Below are positions 39,113-50,192 of a stretch of DNA of 64,000 nucleotides, one piece after another. Location of the stretch: contig JAMXSV010000021.1 of NCBI GenBank assembly GCA_027559495.1, positions 1,039,635 to 1,103,634 of the forward strand, given 5' to 3'. Under the pieces are notes generated by a model. It made no database searches. It worked only from the letters and a program-made list of their open reading frames with translations, and was not told the origin of the DNA. Within the stretch, counting starts at the first letter, position 1. Each line of letters starts with the position of its first letter. The DNA is from Aurifilum marmelostoma. Taxonomy: Eukaryota > Ascomycota > Sordariomycetes > Diaporthales > Cryphonectriaceae. The translations under genes and the position numbers were made by a program.

Positions 39113-39113
39113 T
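39059..39113. repeat. (TG)n microsatellite, 55-bp alternating tract
   Basis: TG units with single CA and CGCG variants alternate purine and pyrimidine for 55 bases without a break. This is the longest such tract in the window. Confidence 0.92.
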
Positions 39114-41225
39114 CCTCTCTGGGCGTGCTGCCGCCGGGTACAAGCAAGGACCTGGATAAGCACAAAGGACAAGGCAATATAAACAAGCGCCTTTCTTGTA
39201 CAAAGTTCAGCCTCGTCATCCATCATCCACATGCTCGTGCTAGTGGTCCCGTCTTCTCCATTGTCCCTCATTCCGCCCCGGCAGATGGCAAAGCAAAAGA
39301 AAAAAGAGTGGCTGAAGACCCTATCCATGGCGCCGTGGTCGGTCGCCCCTTCTCCCTCTCCTTCCCCCATACTAAATCGAGGTCGCCTCTCTTTCCGTTC
39401 CCTCTCACTCTCCCGCGGCATTCTCTCTCTCTGTGCCAAGGTACGTACCCGCTGTACAACAAGGCAAGTACGATAGATCCATGGTGCATCGCTGTCCAAT
39501 TGTTTGGGTCAAATCTTAATTGGCGCCCCCAAGACAGGACTAGTCAGGTCCCATCTCGAGGGGAGCTGGGATCTCCCCGGTCGGGTCAGGGGTTGATCTG
39601 CTGGGGCTAAATTTGGGGGGGACGAAAAAGAGGACGTCGTGTAGTAGGACATGGATGGTCGGCGGGCTACATGTTTTTTTTTTTTTTTTTTTTTTTCTTT
39701 TTTCCCTCTGGTTGGTGCCTGCCACCACCCCCCCCTTTCCCCTTCCTTTGTGTCCTAACGGTGTGCGACAAAATCACATACAACATGCATATCCATCGTT
39801 GTACCACTCACTCACCCGCTCCACTACAACACAAACAATTCTTCGTTGTGGCGTCTCCTTCTCCAGCGCAAATGTTCGCAGGGTCCTTTCTTTCTTCTTC
39901 TTCTTTCCTTCCCTCTTGATGGAACTTGTCACAGCGCCCTGTACGTGCGCTGAAACTGGAGCGTAGCAGTGATGGCTAAGCTCTGCTGCTCATGCAGATC
40001 GTTGCCGCCCCCCTCCCCCCCCTCTTCTAGTGCTGATCATATCTGGGCGGGTGGATGAGAGTGATGATGATGATTATGCAGTCCGCCAGTCCTTGCCAGT
40101 CCCTTCAGGAGATGACAGAGAAAGGACAAGAGCTTAATGCTCCTGTGGGCCACCGTAGGTGCGGCTGGTGGGTGAGCAGAACGGGTCGGTGCAGGCGGTC
40201 AGCCTGTTGTCTCGACCCTATCGTGCCTATCAATAGAATGAGCAGAAGAAGGAGAAGGAGGACGACGACGACGGCCATGATGACCACAGCTGTCCGTCTA
40301 CTTTGCTATGGTGTGGATGCATTCTTTTTTTGGGGCCTGAAACAGTCGGTATACTGCTGATTGAGGCCCATCTTGCGACCCATCTCTCTCTCCCTCTCTC
40401 TGTCTCTTCTCTACTTATTCTTCTTGTTAATCTTCAATTAACATTGCCCAATCCAAGCGCAGTTGGTGATATTCCTGGCCCGAACAGGGCCTCGTCGGTG
40501 TGGTTTGCCGTTTAGACTTGGTGGAGGCGTGGCCAGGTTCATCTTTTCTATATCATTGGGCCTTGTCCTTCCAACACCCCCATTGGATTGGTCCAGAAAT
40601 CCCCCCCCCCCCCCCCCTCGTCTTCTCTTCTCTCCCCTCAAGGCCCCCTGGTCACCTGTCCTCGCCTTCTGCCTTCGTCCCTAGTCGTGTGTAATTTCGC
40701 CAAACAGCAGGGGCCTGACCCATATCCTTGTCCGCCCGTTGACAGCCACAAACCACCCCCCTGATCCCCGAGCACAGAACAATCTTCATCTCCATCGTTC
40801 ATTTCCAAGACTGCTCCTACAGCCCACAACGCACACGCCTCATTGCGTGGTTCCCTCTCCTTTGGGCCAAGGCCCCTTGTCTTTGTCTCTCTCTTTTTAC
40901 CTGCCGCTACCACCTCCTCCCACTCGCACCACACCTCCGCCCTCTTAGTCCTGGACCCTCGCCGTTCCTTTTTCTTCCCGACGCCCGCATCTTGCGATCC
41001 TCCTCCTCCCCCCCCTCCTTCTTCTCTCTCCTCTCTCCTGTTTGGTCCAGCGTCGCTCCATCCAACAGAGAGTTCTACGTCCTCTCTACCACACTCTTTT
41101 GGAACTTGCGCGAACAACTCGATTCTTCTTGATTCCTGTCTGTTCGTACGTTCGTTCATTCTTTACTTGCCCGCCGCCGATCTGTATCCTTTTTTCATCA
41201 ACCATAAAAACCTCCAATCCGTCTA

Positions 41226-41233
41226 TTATATAA
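41226..41233 (+). promoter_or_regulatory. TATA-like element upstream of the SUN gene
   Basis: TTATATAA lies about 380 nt before the SUN start codon. It sits directly against a GTGAGT sequence that may instead be a leader-intron donor, and both cannot easily be right. The C/T-rich sequence upstream looks already transcribed, which weakens the TATA reading. Confidence 0.3.
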
Positions 41234-41570
41234 GTGAGTCAATCCTTTTTCGAAGAACTCCTTACCCCCTCCCCTGCTGTGGTCTGCGCCGCCCTTGTGT
41301 GCGTACCTGGTACGGAATGAACTCGCCTGGAAAGAGCTGGACCTGGGAATTGGGACCTCGCCGTCGGGATCAGATCAACAGGAGCAGGTGGACGGGGAAT
41401 CAGGAGTGAGAGAAGGGCCTTGTGTGTCTACCGATGGCAGATGCAAACAAACATGCGCTGGGTTCTGGCAATGAGGGGGCCCGACAAACTCGATCTGTCG
41501 CCGCAGGCTTTGCTGGCTTCATGATACCATGATATCTTTATACTAATTTGCTTTTCTCTCTCATGTCTAG
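41234..41570 (+). other. Possible 5' leader intron of the SUN gene
   Basis: A GTGAGT donor at 41234 and a strong TACTAAT branch site near 41541, followed by a pyrimidine tract and CTAG at 41570, define a 337-nt intron ending 41 nt before the start codon. It would remove an ATG at 41317-41319 from the leader. The branch and acceptor are excellent; the donor is less certain. Confidence 0.5.
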
Positions 41571-41611
41571 TCTTTCGAGTATCAATTTTAAAAGAAACCC
41601 GACACGCTACA

Positions 41612-43076
41612 ATGAAGTCTGTCATCACATTAGCTATTGCGGCAACTCTTGCTGCCGGCGCCGCTGCCCAGCCTCACAACCACCAGCACCGACACCAGCA
41701 TGCCCGCCACCAGCACGAGCACGCCGCCGAGCTGAAGGAACGCGGTACCCCCTCCATCAACGAGCGCTCTCCTGCCATTGACTACCAGTTCGTCGAGGAG
41801 ACCGTCTATGTCGACTCCAACGGCAACAGCATCTCCGCCGACGATGCCGCCAAGGGTCTGGCCGACGGCGAGTACAAGGTTGTGGGCGAGTCCGTGCCCT
41901 CGTCCACCACCCCGACCGTGACCTCGACCCCCGCCCCGAGCAGCACCTCTGTCGAGAGCACCTCGGCCGCCGCCCCCACCACCTCCTCGGCCGCCGGTGG
42001 TGAGTTCCTCGAGGTCAAGATCGGCTCTGCCTCCTCCACCAGCGCCTCGTCGGCTGCCGCTGCCACCACCTCCGCGGCCGCCTCCTCGTCCAGCAGCTCC
42101 TCGTCCTCGTCCGGTGCCACTGGCGTGGACGCCGACTTCCCCGACGGCACTCTCGACTGCTCCACCTTCCCCAGCGCCTACGGTGCCGTCGCCGTCGACC
42201 AGACCACCGTGAGCCCCTGGGTCGGCTACCTGGACGTGGGCACGGACAACTACGAGCTCGGCCAGACCGCTGACATCACCGTCTCCTTCTCGGAGCCCAC
42301 CAGCGGCGACCCCCAGGCCGGGTACTTTGTCGGCTATGCCTGCCCTGCCGGTTACGACCAGGCGCAGTGGCCTGCCGCCCAGGGCAGCGCCGGCCAGTCC
42401 ATCGGCGGCCTGTGGTGCGGCAGCGACAACAAGCTCCACCTGACCCACTCCACCAACACCAAGCTCTGCCAGCAGGGCGCCGGCAACGTGCAGGTCGTCA
42501 GCGAGCTGAGCAAGTCCGTCTTCATCTGCAAGACCTGGTACCCCGGCAACGAGGGCATGTACCTGCCTACCGAGGTCGGCGCCGGCGAGACCGTCGAGAT
42601 CTACAACCCGCTCCAGAGCGAGTCCTTCGAGTGGGAGGGCTCCACCACCTCTGCCCAGTTCTACATGAACCTGCAGGGTCTGACGGCCTCCCAGGCCTGT
42701 GTCTGGGACAGCCCCTCCCCCTACGCCGAGAAGGCCGGCAACTGGGCTGGTGTCAACCTGGGCACCAGCGTCGACACGAGCGGCACCACCTACCTGTCCA
42801 TCTTCCACAACACCCCCACCAGCGATGCCTCCCTGGACTACAACATTGTCATCAGCGGCAACGATGTCAGCGGCACTCCCTGCAAGTACACCTACAGCAG
42901 CAACTCCTTCTCCGGCAGTGCCAGCAACGGATGCACTGTAAGTCTTTCTTCCCTCTCCTCCCGCCGCCCACCCTCTTTTCACCTTCCTACGTGTCTCCTC
43001 CTTTTCCTAACCGATAATCCTTCTTATATAGGTCTCGACTGCTGGTGGCATGATCACCGTTACGCTGTCCGACTAA
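41612..43076 (+). CDS. SUN4: SUN-family secreted cell-wall protein (GH132 type)
   Basis: SUN proteins act on the cell wall during septation and growth, and some members are described as beta-glucan-active (GH132). Exons are 41612-42937 and 43032-43076, and the 94-nt intron has GTAAGT and TAG ends in phase 0. The product has 456 residues. A signal peptide (about residues 1-19, ending AAGAAA) is followed by a stretch with eight His in 18 residues, then by KER and NER sites that may be processed. A Ser/Thr/Ala-rich linker, probably O-glycosylated, spans about 95-168. The SUN domain (about 172-456) begins DFPDGTLDCSTFPS and includes YACPAGYDQAQWP, GGLWCGSDNKLHL, TKLCQQG and ICKTWYPGNEGMYLPTEV, with the conserved Cys residues. 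The short last exon gives the family C-terminus GGMITVTLSD. No GPI signal is seen. Confidence 0.95.
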
Positions 43077-45583
43077 AAAGGGAGCGCATGGGGCCTGGGT
43101 GGACATGGTCGTCGCTGCATTTTCTCTTGTCTAGCGTCAATATCTTCCTTATTTTTTTTTTTTACTTGATACCTCGAAAGAAATCGGCGGAGGCCTCGCG
43201 TCTCACCCTCGAGCATATCTCTCTCCTGACACATGGTGGGGGAGAAGTGATTGATACCCGGGACGCCAGGTCTGCCACCGCTACAAACCCTTATTAACCT
43301 GCACATAATTGCTATTTTTTGTTATTTTATTCTTTCGAGAACGGGGCCCAAACTCTGGGGCCGGCTCAATCTTGGAGAAACGCAGCTTGAGTCAAAAAAA
43401 AAAAAAAAAGAAAAGAAAACAAACCCGAGTCCAATCCCATGACCACCCACATACATACACACAACAACAAAAGCTGTGCGACGAGGAGATGGGGCCTTAC
43501 TGTTCTCCGAACAAGTCAGCCACACACACACACATCTTGGACATATTGGCAATCACCTTCGATATGTGTTTTACTCTTTTCTCTCCCTTTTATCCTCTGT
43601 ACACGGAGTGGTATGGTCATGGGCTCTTTTGTTTGCGCGTCGAGCGAGGCCTGGAGCACCGGAGTTGTTTCGAGGCAGGCGAGATATGCGCGGAGGTTAT
43701 TGATGGCGTAAAGAAGAGGAGGAGGAGAAGGATGATGATGATGAGATGGTGTTCGTGCGAGTGGGAAGGTGAAAGGTAGTAGGAAAGAAAAGCAGAAAAA
43801 CTTGGGGAGCAATTTGGCTTTCTTTTGTTTTTCATCTCCTTCCTCTCTCCCTTTGCTACACGCGTGTGAGAGAGGTTTGGCCGAGATGAGGAAAGAGTGA
43901 GAGCCCCGTTCTCAAGGTGACAAGATAACAGTATCCTTAACATTTAAAACCTCCCCAGCTACGTTTATATACATCAGAGTCGGATTGGAAAAGTTGCATT
44001 GTTCCATGTCCTGGGCGTCTTGGTGTATGTAGTGAGAGAGAGTTTGTGTCTTTTTTTTTTTTTAGTGTTTTTTTATTTATATATATATTCAATGTGATAT
44101 GAGAGAATCTTGGATAAACCCACTTTTCCTCATCGTGCCTTGACGCAGATGATTTGATCGTCCGAAGGTTGGTTTATGCTAACTTTTTATGTTCTATTAT
44201 GCGGCGGATGAATTGGTGGTGGTGGTGGTGGTGATTGTAAGGGTGCATTCAAAGTAAGGCCAGAGCCAAGCCAGCCTTAATGCTATACGATCCCCAACGA
44301 GGCCCGGTCGGTCGGTCAGTCTGTTTCTGCAGTGGTCGTTACGCCGAGGGGGGGGGGGGGTGGCACCGGGTCCCAGCGCGGTGGGTAGGTGGCGGTACTG
44401 TATGTGGTGCGTACTGAAATGGTTAACTTGTGCGACGCTTCTTTAGCACTGGAGTGATACTCAAAACACGATGATGGCCTTTCATAGCTTTGAGGGGGAA
44501 TGGTCTCTTTTGCGAATGTCGTCAAAAGAGTAGATGCTAGTAGTATTTGGGACTTTTCCAGGTCCGACAGGTCAGTATTAGGACGAGGTAATTACGAGAG
44601 AGAGAGAGAGAGAAAGAGTCCGAAGGCAGCCGTGGGGTGGAGCAGGAGCCAGACAATGCAAGGAACGGCCCGTCCGTGCAGTGAGGCAGTAGATGTTTCA
44701 AGCGTTGTTGCTTTTACGACTTGTTCCAGGTCAGCCGATTCGCTCGTGTCTTTATGGGGGTGTCTCTCTGCTCTCTCTCTCTGGGGCAGGATTGGGTTGG
44801 ATCAGGGTAGGCTGTCTCGTCAGCAGTGCGTTTGTGAGTGAATCTTGGGGAGAGCATAAAATGCGAGAGGTGGGTGGAAGAGGGATGATTGCGTGGATGA
44901 CGGACACTGTAGTTTCTGCTACGGATGATACTTAGTTATCGCTTGGTACGCACTATGTACACAGTACTGTGAAGTGAATGTACTTCTGGTAGCTGTCAGT
45001 TCATAGGCTGTGGCCCCCATGGCGCGATGCTAGCACAACCCTGCTGGCTGGGGCGGTGGCGGTATTATGGTAGGCAGCCAGCCAACGCCAGGGCCCCGGG
45101 GCGCTCTACGTAACCGTTTGGGGTTGGGGGGCATCTTGGATCCGCTATTCTGAGCTTAGCTGCTGCTGCTTGCCTCAGACCTGCCGTGCCTGAGACGCCA
45201 CGCAATTGTATTGGCATTTGACAGCTGAATTCCTTCAGACGACGACGACACCTCATCATCTTGGCTTTTTTTTTTTCCCCCTCCCCCTTTCCAATTAACC
45301 AATCTTTAGTCTTCTCTCTGCGTCACAATCAACCTCATTTCTGCTTCACCGTACTTGTACTGGCTTGCGGATACCCCTCTCTCGGTCACTTGCCGACCTT
45401 CCCGCCACCACAACTGGCAGTTAGCTACCCACACGCCCTCGAGCATAAGCCTCGTCCTTCATCCTCGTCCTCCTCTCTCCCGCCTGCCTGCGTGCCTCAC
45501 AACTTGACCTCGAGACTCGTTCCTGATCGATCGCCCTTTCCCCATCGCAACTTGATGATTTCTACCACGATCCGGCCGATACG
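43077..45583. other. 2.5-kb spacer between the SUN gene and VPS10
   Basis: This holds the SUN 3' region and the VPS10 promoter and leader. It contains A and T runs near 43395, 43150 and 44050, an A/T-rich stretch at 44070-44095, GGT units at 44215-44232 and a run of 12 G near 44350. From about 45270 to 45583 it is C/T-rich, as expected of a leader. No coding frame is convincing. Confidence 0.65.
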
Positions 45584-48500
45584 ATGAAGGCCAGGGGAGC
45601 TACCAACGCGGCAGCTCTGCTGCTGGCATCCCTCTGGGCATGGCCGCTGCAGCCGGTGCTGGCCAAGGACGAGCCGACCTTCTCCGTCAAGGAGTTCGAC
45701 CACTATCCCCAGAACCTCAACTACTTCGACCAGTCGGACGTCATCCTCTTCCAGGACGTCACCTCACAGAACATATGGCGCTCTCCTGACGGCGGCGAGA
45801 CGTGGGCCCTCGTCGATGACGTCCCCGAGGGCAAGGCCTTTGCCCTCGTCCTGCACCAGTTCGACAACAAGCGCGCCTACATCCTCACCGAGTCCACCTC
45901 CCACTGGCGCTCCGAAGACCAGGGCAAGACCTGGAAGTCCTTCTTCACCGACTCTGAGTTCAACATCTTCCGCCCCGAGATCTTCAATTTCCACGCCGGC
46001 GACCCGGACCGCATTATATTCAATGGCATGGACTGCAAGGGCATCTTTTGCGACGAGGTGGCCATGTACACGCTCGACGGCTTCAAGACCGACGCCAAGT
46101 TCCTCCGCGGTAACACAGAGGGCTGCTGGTGGGCCAAGGGCACCGAGCTCTTCACCACCGGCCAGTCCGACCTGGACGCGCAGCGCATCATATGCATCCT
46201 CCGCGACACCTTCTCGCCGCTCAAGCAGGACAACCGCCTGATCATCTCGGACAACTACTTCAGCGCCACCAACGCCGACGGCAAGATCCAGGAGTGGGAG
46301 CCCAACCTCGACACGGACAGGCCCGTGCAGGGCATCGTCAACGTGGCCTCGGTCAAGAAGTACATCCTGGTCGCCACCGCCTCCCTGAACACGGACGAGA
46401 TGGCCATGTTTGTCACCGACGACACCCTCAAGTGGCACAGGGCCATGTTTCCCGAGGACCACCGCATCGACCAGGAGGCCTACACCGTACTCGAGAGCAC
46501 CAACTACAGCATCCAGGTCGACGTCATGACCACCCGCCCGTCCAACCCCATGGGCGTCATGTTCACGAGCAATTCCAACGGCACCTTCTTCACCCGAAAT
46601 ATCGAGCATACCAATCGTAACATGATGGGCCACGTCGACTTCGAGAAGATCGCCGGCATCCAGGGCATCTTCCTCGTGAACAAGGTGGACAACTGGGAGG
46701 ACGTCGAGAAGCAGTTCCTGACGGAGAAGAAGATCGTGTCCGAGATCACGCACGACGACGGGCGCACCTTCAACTTTGTGCAGACGCGCGACGCTGGCAG
46801 CAGGATCCACCTACACTCTGTCACGCAGCTGATCAACGTCGGCCGTGTCTTCTCGAGCCCGGCCCCTGGTCTGGTCATGGCCAACGGCAACACTGGAGAC
46901 TATCTCAAGTCATACGCGGATGCCTACCTGTACATCTCGGACGATGCCGGCATGCACTGGCTGGAGGGACCCAAGGGCCCCCACAAGTATGAGTTTGGAG
47001 ATCAGGGAAACGTCCTCGTCGCCATTCACGACTCCGATAATGTAGATGTGGGGGAGATCAAGTACTCGCTGGATCACGGTCAGACCTGGAAGGTGCAGGA
47101 GCTACCCAACGGCCTCAAGATTAAGCCATGGGTCCTGACGACGACCCCCGACTCTACGAGCCTCAAGTTTCTGCTGTATGGCCAGACCGGCGACGAGCTG
47201 AACCCCAAGTTCCAGGTCATCTCGATTGATTTCGACGGCCTGCACGAGAGGACATGCGGCAAGGGCGACATGGAGGAGTGGTGGGCCAGAGTCGACAACG
47301 ATGGCGAGCCTACCTGTCTCATGGGCCACACACAGAAGTACCAGCGCAGAAAGAAGGATGCGGACTGTTTCATGAAGCAGGAGTTCAACCTGGTCGAGGT
47401 CCAGACGACCAACTGCGCCTGCACCGACGCCGACTTTGAATGTGACTACAATTTCCGCCGCCAGGACGGCGAGTGCGTTGCTGTCGGTCCGATCCAGGCT
47501 CCCAATGGCGCCTGCGCCAACGCCAAGCCCGAAGACACCTTCATGGGATCCTCAGGGTGGCGGCTGATACCTGGCAACACCTGCAAGAGGGAGAGCGGAC
47601 CGCAGAAAGATGACCTGAAGGAGTGGAAGTGCGCCGATTCCCACACCCCGCCCAAGGGGCCCGCGAGCGGTGAGGTCAAGAGCACCCAGCACGTCTTCGA
47701 GAACACCAGGAAGGCCGAGGTACACTATCTCGAGCGGGGTGAGACCAGCCAGTCGGACGACGAGACCATCATCGCAAGAGGCGGCGGCAAGGTCCTCATC
47801 ACCCACGACGGTGGTAACAGCTGGGACACGCCCAGCGCGCTGGCTCGGGACTTTTGGGGCATCGTCCCGCACACGTACTTCAAGGACATGGTGCTTTTCA
47901 TCCAGAGGGACGGCACGATCGTGTACACCGTCAATCACGGACAGTCTTTTGATGAGTTCAAGACCCCAACTCCTCCCAACACCGAGATCGAGCGGTCGCC
48001 GTTCGCTTTTCACCCTGATAAGAAGGACTGGATCATCTGGGTCGGCAAGAAGTGCACGAGTACCCAGGACAATTGCTATCAGGAGGCCTCGCTCTCCACA
48101 GACCGGGGCGACCACTGGCAGACCATCAAGCGCTACGTCGACCGCTGCGAGTTCACCGGCTCCAGCGCTTTCAACAACTTCCGCTCGCAGGACCAGATCA
48201 TATGCCAGGCCAGCACCAGGGAGGACAGCAACCGCGAGGACAACCCATGGCAGCTCGTTGCCGGGCCTGCCGATGACTTTGATGACCAGGGCAAGGTTGT
48301 CCAGAGCGATGTCAAGGACTTTGCGACCATGTCCGAGTTCATTGTCGTCGCCACGCAAAACGTCACCAAGAACACACTCCGGGCTCTTGCCAGTCTTGAC
48401 GGCGAGACGTATGCCGAGGCTCATTTCCCCTACAACTTTGAGGTTCCTCATCAGCATGCCTATACCGTTCTCGACAGCTCCACGCACGCTGTCAACCTCT

Positions 48501-50192
48501 TTGTTGCTACCAGCGTCGACGTGGACCGGCGGTTCGGGTCCATCATGAAGAGCAACTCCAACGGCACGTCCTATGTCCTGAGCATCTCGGGCGTCAACTG
48601 CAACACGCAGTACTTTGTCGACTTTGAAAAGATGCTTGGGCTCGAGGGCGTCGAATTGGTCAACATTGTCGCCAACAAGGACAAGCCGAACGAGCCCAAG
48701 AAGCTGCGCTCACAGATCAGCCATAATGATGGCGCCGAGTGGGCATACCTGCCTCCTCCCTCCAAGGACATCGACGGCAAGTCGACGGGCTGCAGCGGCG
48801 ACGGAACCGAGGAGTGCGCCCTGCACATCCATGGGTACACAGAGCGCAAGGACCACAGCAGGACATACTCCTCTGCCGGTGCCGTGGGTCTTATGTTCGC
48901 ATGGGGCAACATTGGCGAGTACCTTGGCACAAAAGACGACGCCGACACCTACATGACCACGGATGCCGGCATAACCTGGAAGCAGGTCAAGAAGGGCCGC
49001 TGGCTGTGGCAGTTTGGAGATCAGGGGTCCATCATCGCCCTGGTTCCCCTCGATACCAAGACACAGATTGTATCCTATTCTACCGATGAGGGCGACACCT
49101 GGACAGACTTCAAGTTTGCAGACAAGGAAATGATGGTGTCCGACTTCACCGCGCAGAGCTCTGGTGTGTCTCGAAAGTTCATCGTCTGGACAGAAGATGG
49201 AACCTCGACCGTGGCCTCGAGCATCGACTTCACAGGTCTGGCGGATCGTCCATGCCTGCAGAAGGATGACCCTGAGGAGTCCGACTACCGGATCTGGTCA
49301 CCCAGCCACCCTCTACAGCGTGATGAGTGCCTCTTTGGACATGTGACACAGTATATGCGCAAGAAGACGGACAGGCAGTGCTACAACGGCTACAGGATCG
49401 AGCACATCTACAACTCCAAGAACTGTGAATGCAGTCGGCGTGACTACGAATGGTAAGTGTTCTCATTACTTTCGGAAATGGAGCCTTGTTATCTCTCAGA
49501 GCAAGAATACTAACCTGATACAATCACACAGTGACTACAATTTCGAGCTCGTTCTTCACGGTGCCTGCAAGCTGGTGCCTGGTCTCGAGCCCATGGACCA
49601 CAGCCAGTACTGCAAAGAGAACCCAGACCAGGTCGAGTACTACAAGCCTACGGGCTACCGCAAGATTCCGCTGTCGACCTGCGTGGGCGGCCAAGAATAC
49701 GACAAGCAGAGCGAGGCGCACGTATGCCCAGGCAAGGAAGACGAGTTCCAGGAGCGCCACGGCCTCTCCGGCGTCGGACTGTTCTTTGCCATCACAATTC
49801 CCTTTGCGCTGGCCGGAGCCGCCGGCTGGTGGGTGTGGCGCAACTGGAGCGGCAAGTTTGGACAGATCCGTCTTGGCGACACGTCCAGCCCAGGCTTTGG
49901 GGCGGGCGCGTTTGACTCGGACTCGCCATTTGTGCGGTATCCAGTCATCGCCCTCAGCGCGGCAGTGGCGGTCGCATCGGCAGTACCGCTGGTCGTGGCC
50001 GCCCTCTGGAGGTCGGGCGTCGCAGCGCTGGACAGGCTGCGGTATGGAGGCGGTGGGGGTTTCTCGAGGCTGGGAGGCGGAAGCAGGCCGTTCACGACGC
50101 GGGACAGCTTTGCAAGGGGCAGAGGAGACTATGCCACTGTCGATGACGATGAGGGGGAGCTGTTGGGAGAGGACAGTGATGAGGAGGTATGA
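45584..50192 (+). CDS. VPS10: Vacuolar protein sorting receptor VPS10 (sortilin family)
   Basis: VPS10 is the late-Golgi receptor that carries carboxypeptidase Y and other soluble hydrolases to the vacuole and is recycled by retromer. Exons are 45584-49452 and 49532-50192, and the 79-nt intron has GTAAGT, TACTAAC and CAG signals. The product has 1,509 residues. A signal peptide covers about residues 1-27. Two Vps10 propeller domains follow, with many Asp-box motifs (SPDGGETW, SEDQGKTW, SLDHGQTW, STDRGDHW, TTDAGITW, STDEGDTW), each ended by a Cys-rich 10CC module. The splice joins TG to T and restores Cys in YECDYNF, matching FECDYNF in the first module. A membrane segment lies at about 1373-1394 and a second hydrophobic segment at about 1426-1449. 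The tail contains RGDYATV and ends in acidic residues, consistent with sorting signals. Confidence 0.97.

Larger units (their letters stand above)
34428..41611. other. 7.2-kb spacer between the DUF1765 gene and the SUN gene
   Basis: This holds the 3' region of the DUF1765 gene and the promoter and leader of the SUN gene. It contains a CA tract (37468-37502), a GT tract (39059-39113), a run of 23 T (39674-39696) and a run of 17 C (40601-40617). An ATGC repeat lies near 38990-39008. From about 40700 to 41230 it is C/T-rich, like a fungal 5' leader. No open frame longer than about 220 codons occurs and none shows a known motif. I see no gene. Confidence 0.6.

Noticed and set aside
41630..42982. 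Long frame (450 codons) antisense to the SUN gene
   Set aside because: It is a by-product of strong GC-ending codon use on the other strand. Similar antisense frames lie opposite CAF120, the DUF1765 gene and VPS10.
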